Below are positions 47,070-59,270 of a stretch of DNA of 64,000 nt, piece after piece. The position numbers and the translations under genes were made by a program. Under the pieces are notes generated by a model that was not told where the DNA came from, made no database searches, and saw only the letters and a list, made by a program, of their open reading frames with translations. The stretch is from Tipula vernalis (taxonomy: Eukaryota; Arthropoda; Insecta; Diptera; Tipulidae), in the NCBI GenBank assembly GCA_958295665.1, contig OY282559.1, forward strand, positions 255,878,461 through 255,942,460, read 5' to 3'. The stretch's first letter is position 1. The number at the start of each line of letters is the position of its first letter.

Positions 47070-48913
47070 AACAGACAGAACTCTTACAAACTGACAAACA
47101 ACATCAAGACGAAATCCGTACATTAGTGATCAACGAAATAAAAACAAAGAATCCTTTTAAAGCAGTGCAAAAAACATCGACTTCAAAAGATTTGGAAAAC
47201 ATCAAAAAGAAATTAACACAAAACGATGCATTAGTCACGAAAGCTGATAAAGGGAACACCATGGTTATTTTATACAAACCAGAATACATTCAAAAAATCG
47301 ATGATTACATTCGCAACAACAACATCGTCACACTTGGAAACGATCCGACTAAAGCCCACCTCACAGCCGTCAACCAAGTTATAAACAAATCGACATCCAT
47401 TTTAAATAAACAGCAAATATATTTGAGTAAGATGATAACACCAACAGCACCGAATATCACAGGATTGCCAAAACTCCATAAACAAAATATGCCCATCCGT
47501 CCGGTAATAAACTTCACTACATCTCCATCATACAGGATCGCGAAATTTATCAATAAATGGCTGACGTTAAATATAAAATTTCAGGAGAATTACTCAATAA
47601 GTAATAACCGTGAGTTAGTAGACAAAATTAGATCAGTTGTTATACCTAGTGGCGCAAAATTGGCTTCTTTCGACGTCACTAATATGTACTCCAACATATC
47701 AATTGCTGAAACATTAAACGTAACACGAAATTTATTAACCCAAAACCGAGTAGATGGCGAGGAAATAGAGCAGGCAATGGAGCTGCTCAAAACCATATTA
47801 AAACAGAACTACTTTCAGCATAACGGAAGATTTTATGCACAAAACGATGGACTACCAATGGGTAGCCCACTATCAGGTACCCTTGCCAACATATTCCTAA
47901 ATCATTTGGAACAAACGCACATAATGAGTCACAGAAATATGTAAATTTAACACCAACATTTTATATTGGCATCGATATGTTGACGACATAATACTTTTAT
48001 TTCAAGGTACGAAAAGGCAACTTGATAACCTACATAAATACATAAACAATATGCATAAAAATATAAAATTCACACTGGAAATAGAATCAGAGGGATCTAT
48101 CAATTTTTTGGATTTGACAATTAGGAACGAAAACCAAAAACACATTTTCGCCATATACTGCAAACCTATTCAAACGGACCAAACCATCCATAGCACTTCA
48201 AATCACCCGGCACAACACGAATTAGCAGCATACAGCCATATGTTAAATAGGCTCAATAATATTCCCATGAACGAGGCCGATTACATTGAAGAATTAAATA
48301 CCATAGCACACATAGCAAAACAAAATGGAATCAATAGCAACATAGTTTACAAACTCAACATGAAAATAAATTATAAAATCCAACAACAACTATTATCTAC
48401 ACTATACACAATAGAAGACGTCAACAAAAAATACATCACGATTGAATACAATAAAAACACAAGCCATTTTTTGAGAAAAACATTCGGAAAACAAAATTAC
48501 AATATTGCACCCAAAACATCACAGAAACTACAGAACAAGTTGTCATTGAAATGTAATAGTAGATGTGACAGCGGTGTTTACAAATTGACGTGTAATGATT
48601 GCCCGATGTTTTATTTCGGGCAAACGGGGAGATCATTTGCACAAAGATTTGGAGAACACACACAAGAGATCAAAAATTCACGCATAAACTCTAATTTCAA
48701 ATCGAATTACGCTCACCACTTAGTCACAAAGCAACACACATACACTGACTTAAACCAAAATTTCATGTAATTCATAATATTAGAAAGGGGAATATGTTAG
48801 ACCGATTGGAAGAAATCCAAATCTATAAACATAGAAATAACCCATACATGCTCAACGAAAAATTGAATACAAAAACAAATAAGCTATACGACTTAATTTT
48901 GTACAGTGGATGA
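47070..48913 (+). pseudogene. Penelope-like element: RT and GIY-YIG endonuclease, frameshifted
   Basis: Penelope-like retroelements join a telomerase-related RT to a GIY-YIG nuclease. Visible in order: NDALVTKADKGNTMVILYKP; NITGLPKLHKQNMPIRPVIN; KLASFDVTNMYSNI (first catalytic Asp); NDGLPMGSPLSGTLANIFLN; then, in another frame after about 47940, YWHRYVDDIILLFQG (catalytic YVDD); EGSINFLDLTI; HPAQHELAAYSHMLNRL; and the nuclease GVYKLTCNDCPMFYFGQTGR with FAQRFGEH. Homology changes frame again near 48768 and ends KLYDLILYSG before a stop at 48911-48913. Two single-base-type frameshifts are the main damage; motifs are otherwise well kept. A hammerhead motif lies 90 bp downstream. Confidence 0.92.
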
Positions 48914-49001
48914 AAAATAAGGGGTTTTCTGGTGGCTTTTACAATAAGACGAATGCCTCTATAAAAGGCAGTATTTTTCAGAATTATTTTAGTAGTTAAA
49001 A

Positions 49002-49042
49002 TTGGGACTGAAGAAGGATGAAATCCGAAACCGGTCTTCCAA
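49002..49042 (+). ncRNA. Hammerhead ribozyme motif of the Penelope-like element
   Basis: Stem I is TTGGGA (49002-49007) paired with TTCCAA (49037-49042), six base pairs including one G-U. The core CTGAAGA (49008-49014) follows. Stem II is GGAT-GAA-ATCC (49016-49026), then GAAA (49027-49030), and a very short stem III ACCGGT (49030-49035) with C at the cleavage position (49036). This is the type I, minimal stem III architecture reported for Penelope-like elements, thought to work mainly as a dimer. It is in the same orientation as the RT gene. Confidence 0.8.
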
Positions 49043-49199
49043 AAAGTAAAAATAAAAATTAATTATTACAATTTTAAGAAAGTTTTTAACTATATGTTTA
49101 TTAAATAGAGTAAAATAAAAGTTGAATATTTTGGTTTTTGATTTTGTTTTTGTTGTGTTTAAAAACTTATAAAAGACCCGAAGAGTCTGTTATCAGAAT

Positions 49200-49291
49200 A
49201 TTGCTGTAGTGTGTAGACCTTGGTGCGGTTGTATTCTTTGCCGGCTATTTCTCGTCGGTACGTTCGTGGGTATTACCAAGGCTACAGCAAT
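49200..49291. repeat. Imperfect hairpin
   Basis: ATTGCTGTAG (49200-49209) is inverted at 49282-49291, with a second inner pair ACCTTGGT/ACCAAGG. The stem has a seven-base bulge. Role unknown; it might be the 3' end of the Penelope-like element or a separate MITE. Confidence 0.5.
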
Positions 49292-49299
49292 CTTGATTT

Positions 49300-52200
49300 A
49301 ACCGCTACATAAAATCATAAAAAAAAAATATTAACATAAGATCACGCCATTTCCAACCCAACTGTACTACCTCAGCTTTATTCCCATAGTAAGAAATTAT
49401 CTCGACATTGTCCGTTTCGCCCGTACAAAAAAACACATGGTCACAAAAATTATAGAGAAATGAATGACTTTAAGAAAGGGGAAAAAAAACAGTCCGACTA
49501 AATTATTCTAACAGCAAGAAAAGCATATTCTGAGGTTATAATTTTCCAGAAAAAATTATAATAATAACAAAATGATAATAATGATAATAATAATAATAAT
49601 ACAATAATCAAAAAACTTGCGGTTTGCTAAATACTCACTGCAATCACCTCGTGCACCCCAGAACTCAACGCCAACAATTCCACCAGCCAACCACACAACT
49701 TAATATGGACATGGAATCACAAATTTGACTACTGACGGTTTAATTCCATGCCACATTCATTCATTAATAAGTTGTGCTAACTTTTATTTTTTTGTTTTGA
49801 ATTCACTGATTTTATATTTTAATTGTTTCTATTATATGTTGATATTATATCTTTATTATATGTATTTGTTCGATTTGTTCGTTATTATTATATATATTAT
49901 TTATTTATAGCGTTTTTCTTTTTTTAAACTTAGTGGGCGACAGTTCGTCGAACAGGATAGACGTGTTTTTTCTATCCTCTTCAAAAATTTAATTTTATTT
50001 TATTTTCTTTTTATTTTTTGTTTCTTATGTATCTGCTTTATATACATAAGTATATAGTATACAAATTAATTTTAAATTTTAAATTAAATTCTAATTAAAT
50101 TAATTTTAGTGTAATAATAATCCAAATGTAGTGAAAATAATTAAACTAAAGTGTAATTTTGGAAAATGCAATCCACCGGGATGCATTTGTCAGGCAATGT
50201 TTTTTTATTTTTGTAGATAGAAAAATTAAAAGTGCAGGATTTGACGTTTTGTGGATTGTACAGAAAATCAAATTTCAATTTTTAATTACTAAAATCTAAT
50301 ATTTAGATAGTGTTGAAATAAATTTCAATTTATATAAAATAAGTCGCAATAAAATTGGTATTACATTTTATTTTTACGCACATTTATTTGTATTCTTATG
50401 TGTGATTTTGTGTACGTTCTACAATCGACACTTATATATACTTATAATTTGGTATATAAAAGGGCCATAAATATGTTTGTGTACTGTGTAGCTGTGTCGT
50501 TTTCTCTTTGCACGGTTTCTGTGAAGGAAGTGTGCGTGGTTTTGTTGGTTTTTGTATTATTAAATACAAACAACAACGAGAAAGAGAATCTTTACGTTGG
50601 ATTTGATACAGCTGTCACAAGTATTTTACTACTGTGTAGAATGGGCACTAATTAATACATGCATACAATTTGATTTATATATGGCAAGATCAACAATATG
50701 GTTGTACAGCAGCTTGTTCGCTCTTTACACGGATTCTGTTAAGGAAATGTAATATATTTTGTTGGTTTGTGTATTCTAATGCACAAACAACAACAAAAAC
50801 AAGATTTTTTTTGCGTTGCTGTTGATACAGTTGTCACAATATTTTACTGTATTATATTGATACATAGTTTAGGTGTTTATAAGTACTATAAGGTCTACTG
50901 ATACGCACATGAAAGATGGTAGGAAATATTTACCGTCAATGTGTGTTGGGGGTTTTAGTATGTTTTTGGTTTTAGTATATAAGATTTTGTTACTTGAATG
51001 CAGGTGTTGTTAATCTCTTTGTGTTTTTGTGTATTCACGAAACAACTATGATATTAGCTGTATTTTGTTGAGAAAAAATTAATTCGAATTATTTTGTAGT
51101 TATTTTTTTCTTAACAGAATAAGCCGCGAAATATTTTTACGATTTAATTTTTAAATTCTATGTTTGTATTTCTTCTGTTTTTCATTCAACCAGTTGCGTA
51201 TTTTATTTGTTTCGAGCTCGCATTAAATAATTCAAATTTTTTGTTCGAATTATTTAATTCCTGTCACGTGCAATTGCTGTTGTAAATTTCTCAACGGGAT
51301 ACAGCTAAATAATATTGTAAATTATAAATTGTCTAAATAAATAAATAAATAGATAAATAAAATGCGAATTTAGAAATGTTGGTTTAAATTAAGTTAAGAT
51401 TTGATTTTTAACACAAAATGATGAGTTCATTTATGTGAAAAAGTGGAATTATGTTAAATCATTTTGGAAGGCTAAATGTTTTTGAGTTTAATGGTTGTCT
51501 TAATGGATTTATTGAAATTTAGATGGTGGGATGTACACACAATCGTCATAATTACGTATATGACACATCGATACATTTTTATGAAAGTAAGGGTTCATTT
51601 TCATTGCATTTATTTATTGATTTAATTTACTTTGCATGCTTGATTTGGCAGGGAATGAGGTCCGTGAGCTGAGTTAAAATTTTGGATATTTATTTGTTAA
51701 TTAAGATTAAGAGATCAAATTTCTGAATTATTGATTAGGTGCAGGATTTTGGTGGCGGAGATCTCTTCAATAGATGAAAGATGCTAATTGGATTTTTATT
51801 TAGGTAGTGTAATATTTTATAAGTTTTATTTTTGAGTTGCGAAAATGACTAAGGTGAAGGAAATCATTTGAATATGTACACTATCAGACATAAATATTTG
51901 GACGACGTCCGGGATTAATCAATGATAGAGACGTGGGCGTCTACAACGTTGCTTATTTTTGTTGATCCGGTTTCAATAAATTTCTTTTTATGAAACTGAT
52001 GCTACCGTTTGATATTACATATTGTAGGTATTTATTTTGATAAGTTTCTTGTTGCAATGCTTTTATTATCAATTTTTTAACGCTTTCATCTATTTCTTTG
52101 AAGAGGCTCATTTTTCAACCCCTAAATTAAATTTTTGAATACATAGAAACAAACAAAAAAAAAATAGGTACGCTTTTGTTTTCGGTGTTTTTTATTAATA
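49300..52200. other. AT-rich non-coding stretch
   Basis: Holds an AATAATAATG-type microsatellite near 49555-49605, an AAATAAAT run near 51340, and the diverged duplication described at 50480-50850. At 51885-51912 ACTATCAGACATAAATATTTGGAC-like sequence resembles a Tc1-type terminus (core AGACATAAATATTTGGAC), with no partner end seen. No gene. Confidence 0.4.
50480..50850. repeat. Diverged tandem duplication
   Basis: Two units about 200 bp apart share the order TGTAC..AGC, CTCTTT.CACGG.TTCTG, TTTTGTTGGTTT, ACAAACAACAAC, TTGATACAG.TGTCAC and ATTTTACT. Similarity is roughly 70-75 percent by eye. The short frame in the first unit (50398-50655) is not conserved in the second, so it is not a gene. 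Confidence 0.6.
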
Positions 52201-52202
52201 TA

Positions 52203-53511
52203 CAGGGTGGCTGAGACCAAATGTTACTAACTTCACTCTGCTGTCATTTGTGTAGTTGTAATTTTCGCGCATTAATTTTTTGACAGATTGAAGTTTGGTT
52301 AGTTGTTTATATGTGGTCAATAAATAATTGTTCTAAATTAATATCTTAATAAAAAAATCGTAATGGAATTCAAACGTAATAGTGTAATTGCACTGTATTT
52401 GGGTGGAAATTCACAAACAGCAATAGTTCGTCAGCTCCAGCATTTGAATGTGAATAAAATGTTTGTGTATCGAACCATAACTCGATACAACGAAACTGGT
52501 AGCATCGCTAAACGCAACAGAGGCGGTCCTAAAAAGACAGCAACATCAAAAGAAATGATACGAAAGGTGAAGAAACGAATCCAACGAAATCCTCGTCAAA
52601 GTGCCAATCAATTAGCCGCACGTCTACATGTTTCACGATACAGCATTCAAACCATATTGAAAAATGAACTACACTTGAAGCCCTACAAGATACAAAAAGT
52701 TCAAGATCTTACGGAGGCACAAAAAAAAGTTAGGCTTGAAAGAACACGAGCATGAAGGCCTTGGCCGAACGTGATGAGATTCCAAAAATTGTCTTTTCTG
52801 ATGAGAAAATTTTCACCATTCAACAGCATGTGCATAAACAAAATGATCGTGTTTGGTTAGAGGACAAGTCCAACGATAATTTGGACACAAGAGTTGCCAT
52901 GCGCAAGCAATCACCAGCTTATGTTATGGTTTGGGCTGCAGTTACTGCAGATGGACGCACTCCTCTGGTTTTCATCGAACATGGAGTCAAGGTAAACCAA
53001 GAGATGTACCGCCAAAAGATCCTAAACGATGCTTTGCTACCTTGGGCACGTAAACACTTTGGTACGAACCGTTGGACATTCCAACAGGACTCGGCACCGT
53101 CACACAAAGCTCGAGCGACACAGCAATTTTTACAAAATTGCGTTCCGCGGCTGATTTCGTCGAAAGAATGGCCACCATATTCACCAGACTTGAATCCCAT
53201 GGATTTCTCCATATGGTCCATTTTGGAGAGTAAGGTGTCCACTAAAAAATACGAAAGTGTTGATGCATTGGTCAGCTCTTGTTCGAGAATGGAATAAAAT
53301 TCCGCAAGCCCACGTTCGGTCAGCATGCAATGCTTTCTATGGAAGACTGAATCAAATAATCAAAGCCAAAGGAGGTCATATCGAGCAGTAACATGTTTTT
53401 CATAAAATGTAATATGTTTTCAACATATTCCACGAAATTTCAATAAAAAATAATCAAAATTAAAAAAATTACAGCGTTTTCATTTGGTAACACTTGGTCT
53501 CAGCCACCCTG
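52203..53511 (+). mobile_element. mariner-like element, DD37D (maT-type)
   Basis: 1309 bp, flanked by TA (52201-52202 and 53512-53513). Both termini start CAGGGTGGCTGAGACCAA and match over about 28 bp with two or three mismatches. Interior is one transposase with two frameshifts, so this copy is not autonomous. Confidence 0.92.
52363..53391 (+). pseudogene. mariner DD37D (maT) transposase, two frameshifts
   Basis: N-terminal DNA-binding part: MEFKRNSVIALYLGGNSQTA, then QRNPRQSANQLAARLHVSRY. The frame ends at 52753-52755 through an apparent one-base loss and resumes immediately (ALAERDEIPKIVFSDEKIF, first Asp). Then FQQDSAPSHKARATQQFL (second Asp) and WPPYSPDLNPMDFSIWSILE (third Asp); 37 residues separate the last two, diagnostic of maT. 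A second frameshift near 53276 precedes VREWNKIPQAHVRSACNAFY and GGHIEQ, stop at 53389-53391. Only two indels separate it from an open frame. Confidence 0.9.
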
Positions 53512-53513
53512 TA

Positions 53514-54420
53514 CATACACTAGGGGGTACAGCCCATCCTTGGACGGATGCAATTTTGAGAATAACTATAGTTATGTAATGTTTTGATTGATATCTTATC
53601 TAATTAATATTTTTTTTGATATTTTTTTATCGGTATTTCTCAGCCGAGTAAAAGTACCTCGAGATTAAAGGCTTTTAAGGATGATTGTACCTTAATAAAC
53701 CTTAAACCAAAGAGTAAGGGGTTTTAAGAATGATGTTACATGTGTTTGGGCATCACACAAAACCTTACAGATCGACAAAAAGGTAGAGCCTGTGTTATTA
53801 TTTTAAAAAAAACCGACAAATAAAATTAACATGAGTTGAGCAGAATCGAACCTCAGACAAATGTTTTACCGAACAATGTTCATGTCTTGCTACAACTGAC
53901 AATATAAGAATTTTGAAATAATTTGTAATAAGAGTTGCATATATTTAGGAGCATCTTAAAAGCTTACCATCTATTATTTTATGTAATTACTGTAGTAACT
54001 ATAAAGAGCAATATTTAATTTAAAGTAAAATATTTGGTTAGTACATAAATAATAATAAAACTTAAAAAAAACTTGGAAAGCAAAAACTTTAAGGAGAATC
54101 GACCAAAGACTTTTGTAGTCCTAGCCCAGTGCGGTACATACCACTGAAACCCAAATCATAAAAGAAATCAAATTTAATTTTCATTGTTCATTTGGTACGT
54201 TACAGCCAGACCAACAGAGTCCGGGGTTTCGTTAAGTTTATTGTTATTATTATATATTACAATCACTTCAGAGCAATCTTTAAGCGCGTAAATAATTCAA
54301 AGAAATTATGTCTATTTGTCAGTTTCATTCGTGTTGGTTGCTTTGGTTTACTTTATGGTTTCGATAGAACAAAAATATAGAAAAACCCTTATTGTCTAAT
54401 GCTGCCATCTTAAAGCTTTA
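53514..54420. other. Spacer
   Basis: No gene. Around 53850-53890 the minus strand has GAGGTTCGATTCTGC, resembling a Pol III B box, but no tRNA fold is evident. Confidence 0.35.
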
Positions 54421-54423
54421 GGA

Positions 54424-54840
54424 TACAAAATTTTATATTTTTCAGTTCCTTATGATGCATTGAAATGCCGTTATAAAATAAAATAAAAAAAGTAAATAAG
54501 TAATGCAAAACGTCCTTGGTGAGAATCGAACCCGAATTTTTTTTGGAAATGATTAAATATCGAATGAAATAATTTGCTTTATCAGCCTAAATGTTGATTA
54601 CCAGTTTTACAAAATGTATTACATACTCATTGTTTTACAATACAAAATTTTTTGTTTTTCAATTCGTATTAAACCAATAAAATGCCGTTAACAAGATGTT
54701 AATTTTCAATTTATAACACAAAGCTTTGTTTTTCCGTAAGCCAAAATAAAATTTCGTTATGAAATAAAAATTGAATAAAATTAATAATACGCACTTTGGT
54801 GAGCATCGAACTCGAAACAATTATTTTTCAAAATTTATTG
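54424..54840 (-). repeat. Two diverged copies of a repeat with B-box-like motif
   Basis: Each copy runs from ACAAAATTTT..TTTTTCA through AAATGCCGTTA and ends, read on minus, in a GGTTCGATTCTC- or GTTCGATGCTC-like motif preceded by the complement of CTTTGGTGAG. A third, weaker relative lies near 53850. tRNA-derived SINE tails are a possible explanation; no A box was identified. Confidence 0.35.
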
Positions 54841-57800
54841 TTTCCGTACAGGTTAGAACGTTCTACGGGGGTTATTCTAACATCACTATTTATCCGTACA
54901 GGTTAGAACATTTTCATTGTAGTCACGGGCTGCATGCCAGTAATGGTTAGTAGAACATAAGCGTGGTATATGAAGACTGACACGATTATAATGTCACAAA
55001 TGTCGTCCAGGCACTGAAGAGGATCGAGTCTCCTATTCCTGTTCTTGGAGTGTAATAAAATTTAGTTGAGAAGCTGAATCAAGAAGCTCTCGGCAGGATA
55101 CCCATACGTTGTGGTCAATACTCGACCATTTTATGGCCAAAAATCAAAAAAGCGTTTTACGGGGAATCCTCAAATTTGAACAGAGCAAGTACAATATACT
55201 TCTCCGAATTTCAAAACAGAATATTTTGAATCAATGCTCATGCTATCGTTTTTTACTTTTTTAAAAAGCTCACAGAAATTAAAGCAGGTCCGTGGATTGA
55301 TATTTGTGTCCCTCCATTCATTGTTTCTCACTTCAAACCAACTTTACAATCCTATACCTGAATGAGACCATTAACAAGAAAAATGCTCCTTTTCACAGTT
55401 TCTTCTCCATTAGAAATATTGAAAAATTCTTAAATTACATTACTATCTCTGAAAAAATTATTGATCGTGAACAGGATAATTTGAACAAATGTTTAAAGAA
55501 AAACTGTATTTTATCCTTCTATTGGATGTGTCATTTCCAGAATAATGATGGTTAATGTATATGATGGAGACAAAATGTATTATAATATACATGCTAAAAT
55601 TATTTCGGTGCTATTACAGCTTCTTTACGGGTTTAGTATTAATTAATCTAAGTATGTACTTATATGAGAGATAAAAACATAACTTCGTCAATATAATAAT
55701 AATGCACATAATACTAAAATGTTTTATTATTTGTTATAAACTATAGCATAAAGTAAATAAATATTATTTTAATTAAAAAGTCGTTCTAAGAAAATTTTGA
55801 TGATGATGTGCACAGACGATGATAAAGTGGAAGCAAATGATACGGGTGCACACACACGCTCCTACCCACACAATAGATTTATGAGATTATAAAAGCTTTA
55901 TAATTTGATTAATTTAATATCACAAAATACACTTTATAGTTTTCTCATGTGCATAAAAATTTGTTTTAATTATTTAAGTTAAGTGTAGCAATAAAACAAA
56001 AATTCGACTCAGTACTTACTATTTACGTATTAACAACGAAATTTCTATAAATACTTAAAAAATTTTACAGTTCATTTAACTTTTAGTTGAAATAAAATGA
56101 ATAACAATAATAAAATCCGATAAAAGGAACAGAAATTTATTGAAATGGAAATTTTTTGCCGGTTAGTTTTGCCTAAAGTGAACATATAGACAGTAATTGA
56201 AAAAAGGTGTTTAGGCCATGTGTGCATGAATTGCCTTAGCCATAGGAACTTGAAAAAACCTACACGTTATCGATTTCAAGTTTAAGACATTTTCAATGAT
56301 TTCATTTCGATGAATGTGATTTGTATACGTGCTAAAGGAATACCAATTGGAACAAAAATTAAAAATTGATTGGTATTTGAATGGAATCTAAAAGATTTTA
56401 AGGTATGTGGAGTTCCTTTAATATTTGTATAAATCAATGATTAAACCTTTTAAAATATTATTAAATTGAAAAACTTGCTTTATTGTATAAATGTTATGAA
56501 ACTCGAAAAAATGTTGTTTGCAGTTTTAACAGTATTTCGCCGATTACTAAAATGTACACAATATTTTAAAGTATTTTGCACCATGTATGATAACTCCTAA
56601 TTTCTAATTTTCGATTATTTTCAATGCTTTCTATCTGAAAATATTCTAAAAAATTGGGTATTGAGAATGACCATTACCTTCCGTAAAAAAACTAAATGTA
56701 AAATAATAACAAAAGCTTTTACTAAATTTAGTGACGTTTAACTTTCACGATGACAAAGGACAGTCACTGGTTCTAACAAGAGTGTTTAAATCTCACAGTG
56801 AAAAAGTGTAATGAAATTTTGAGGCAGCACTATCGAGCGGAAATTGACCTGTGTACCCAAGACGAAGGTAATGGAAAACTTCGCAAAAAAGCAAACTCCC
56901 ACAACAAGATTCAAATTTACCTGAAAATAATTTTCAGCGATATGAAGTTTTTACTTCTGGTACAATTTTTAAGTTAGTCAGCAATGTATGCCTATTTTAG
57001 TCGATTATCACGTTAATCATACTGTTGTTATCGTCTTTAATTTTAATAATTTTGCTGGTCGTTATCATGCCTTCTCTTTCGGTTTGTAAAGTGAATTTTT
57101 TCAGAATTATAAAATTTGGTGTACAGCTAAAATTGTTCATTATTTGGGGTGAACTGCTGCTGAATTGTGCGGGCTTTATCGGTTGACTATTTCCACACCG
57201 AAGCTGTGACTAAATGAATTTTATTTTTTGGAAGCGAAAAGCAATTATTTGGAAACGAGATTTTGTCGCAACCCTATTTTGTTACACCATGTTGAATTGG
57301 AGATTAACTTCGGCAGTGAGTTTTGGGCTCAGTTTTAAATTGCGTTGGAATCGTTTTGGGATTAATTCAGTCGTTCAGTTGGAGAATTATTTAAAGATTG
57401 AGTTGAGATTTGATGTGGAAGTAGCCTGTATTGTTGGGTTGAATTGAGGATTGAGTTGAAGGTTGAGTTGGGGTTAAAGTTCTGATTACGTGATGATGTT
57501 ATGTGTATTATTTTATACACCACATCATTAAAGTTGCATTCAATATTTTTTAGTTGGCGTAGCTCTTCTGCTTTGAGACCATCACACCCGTGACCGTATC
57601 ATTTCCTGTATAAAACCTCCTGTATACCGTAATGTATTTTGCAAAAATTTTGCGAGAATTATTGTTTCCTGATCCTAACCTATGTTACAAAACGAAAGCC
57701 AATCCAATGCGTATAACAGGATTGCTTGCTGTCGAACAACATGACAGACGGGGAAATACTACTGTAATCAGAAAGTAACAATTATCAATTTTTTACTCTA

Positions 57801-58289
57801 ATTTGCATTAATAATTTAATTCGTGTAATCACCACAATATACAAACGATCCTACCGTAATTAAAAATTATTACAATAAAAAACGTTCAAAATTATTTAAA
57901 AGTACAAAACGTAAATCAAAGTGTCACAAATTTATACGATGAAAAAACGCAAGTTTGTTTGAAACCAAATACACCAAGTATTAACATGTGTAATGGAGGG
58001 GTTGGGTGGTTTGAAGTCAGACATGGGTTTGTGCGTGTTTGTACCAAAAAGAATAATTGGAACACGTATGTACTTACAAATTCAATTTATGTTTTCTTTA
58101 TTTAAATTGATGCACCTTGTATCTTGAGTGAGATGTGCTGTTGACCAAAGCCGGAATAAGAATAAAGTTTTTAAAACAATTTTTAAACATTACAAAAAAT
58201 GATGAACAATACTCATCAATACATTGATACATATTATAATAATGTTTTGTGAGTTTGTGGGAATATAAAACAAAATTGGTAAGTAATTA
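54841..58289. other. Non-coding stretch
   Basis: TTCCGTACAGGTTAGAAC is near-repeated at about 54843 and 54892. Between 57280 and 57480 TTGAGTTG/TTGAATTG words recur. CCTGTATAAAACC near 57605 is TATA-like. The open frames at 55304 and 57214 show no recognisable protein. It may contain decayed LTR sequence, but I cannot support a call. Confidence 0.35.
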
Positions 58290-59025
58290 CTCATGATAAT
58301 TACGGTGAGATCCTCTTGCACAGTTGAACCCACGAGCAATTTTTAGTTTAGTGATATCCCAGATGATGTAGAACATGACCCGTCAAATACCACACGTAAT
58401 TTCGTTGTGCTGGAGTCGGTTTTCATTACGAAATGGTGAGGTAAATAAAAATGTTCCGAATTGATGTTTATTTGGTCGTTTGGAATTTTCTCCATGTGAT
58501 TCAACGCTAAGTACTCTGCGATGAAAGAATGATACTCAAGTTTTAATTGATTATTTTTGTCCAGTTTTTTCTCGATGGCCAATAACCGTGACACTGCTGA
58601 TCGTAACGAATCACCAAGTTGTTGCTGAATGTCATTGACTGGTAACCTTACTATGTACCGCCCAGTGCAGTCCCTCTTATTGGTTTGTTTGTACAAATGT
58701 TCACATTGCGTTTCATGACGAGTAAATTGGGATGATGATGACACTTCCTCTGACTTCCAAAACAGTTGCAATGTTTTATCTATATCAATACAAGATGAGT
58801 GCATAGAATATAGTGATTTGGACCCATCCAAAAATGGTTTTTTGTGCGATCACTGAGCTGTTAGGATCTCTTAAACTGCCAGGCAGCAACATACTGAAAA
58901 CTGTACCGGCACTTAATATGATGTCAATTGGATTTCGGATATTGAAATTTGGATCCGCTAAATCTAATTCTTCAAATTGATGTATGTGTGGTTTGCTGAA
59001 TGTTTGATTTGGCACTGATGATAAT
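58290..59025 (-). pseudogene. BEL/Pao pol fragment (protease end to RT start), split by a LINE
   Basis: Minus-strand blocks: LSSVPNQTFSKPHIHQFEEL, DLADPNFNIRNPIDIIL, SSVIAQKTIFGWV, then in another frame CIDIDKTLQLFWKSEEVSSS, GRYIVRLPVNDIQQQLGDSL, HFYLPHHFVMKTDSSTTKLR and VVFDGSCSTSSGISLN, a TAA, and LLVGSTVQEDLT. The order parallels residues about 530-760 of the intact BEL element here but is clearly another family. The upstream part is displaced to 63735-64000 by the Jockey insertion. Truncated beyond 58290; dead. Confidence 0.87.
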
Positions 59026-59270
59026 TTTTTTTTTTTTTTTTTTTTTTTCCTTTTATTTAATATTACAACTGATTTACAAATCATTTAGTAATTTATCTTT
59101 CCTACATGAAGATTCACATTTGACGGGCAGTAGCCCAATGGTTACTCCCGTTTGAATTTACATAGTAATTATTTTTCTCTATCTGAATTAAATACAACTG
59201 CCCAATTCCAAAGGTTTCTGCCTTTGAAGTCTTCTTACTGCATTGGTGGTATCCAACAAACTTCGTATGT

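Noticed and set aside
50398..50655. 85-codon plus-strand frame with hydrophobic residues
   Set aside because: The adjacent diverged duplicate does not conserve the frame.
53840..53900. tRNA gene on the minus strand
   Set aside because: Only a T-arm-like GGTTCGATTC is present; acceptor and D arms cannot be paired.
55304..55555. 83-codon plus-strand frame
   Set aside because: No domain, no splice context and no repeat support.
57214..57447. 77-codon plus-strand frame
   Set aside because: No recognisable domain; the region has low-complexity TTGAGTTG words; chance frame.
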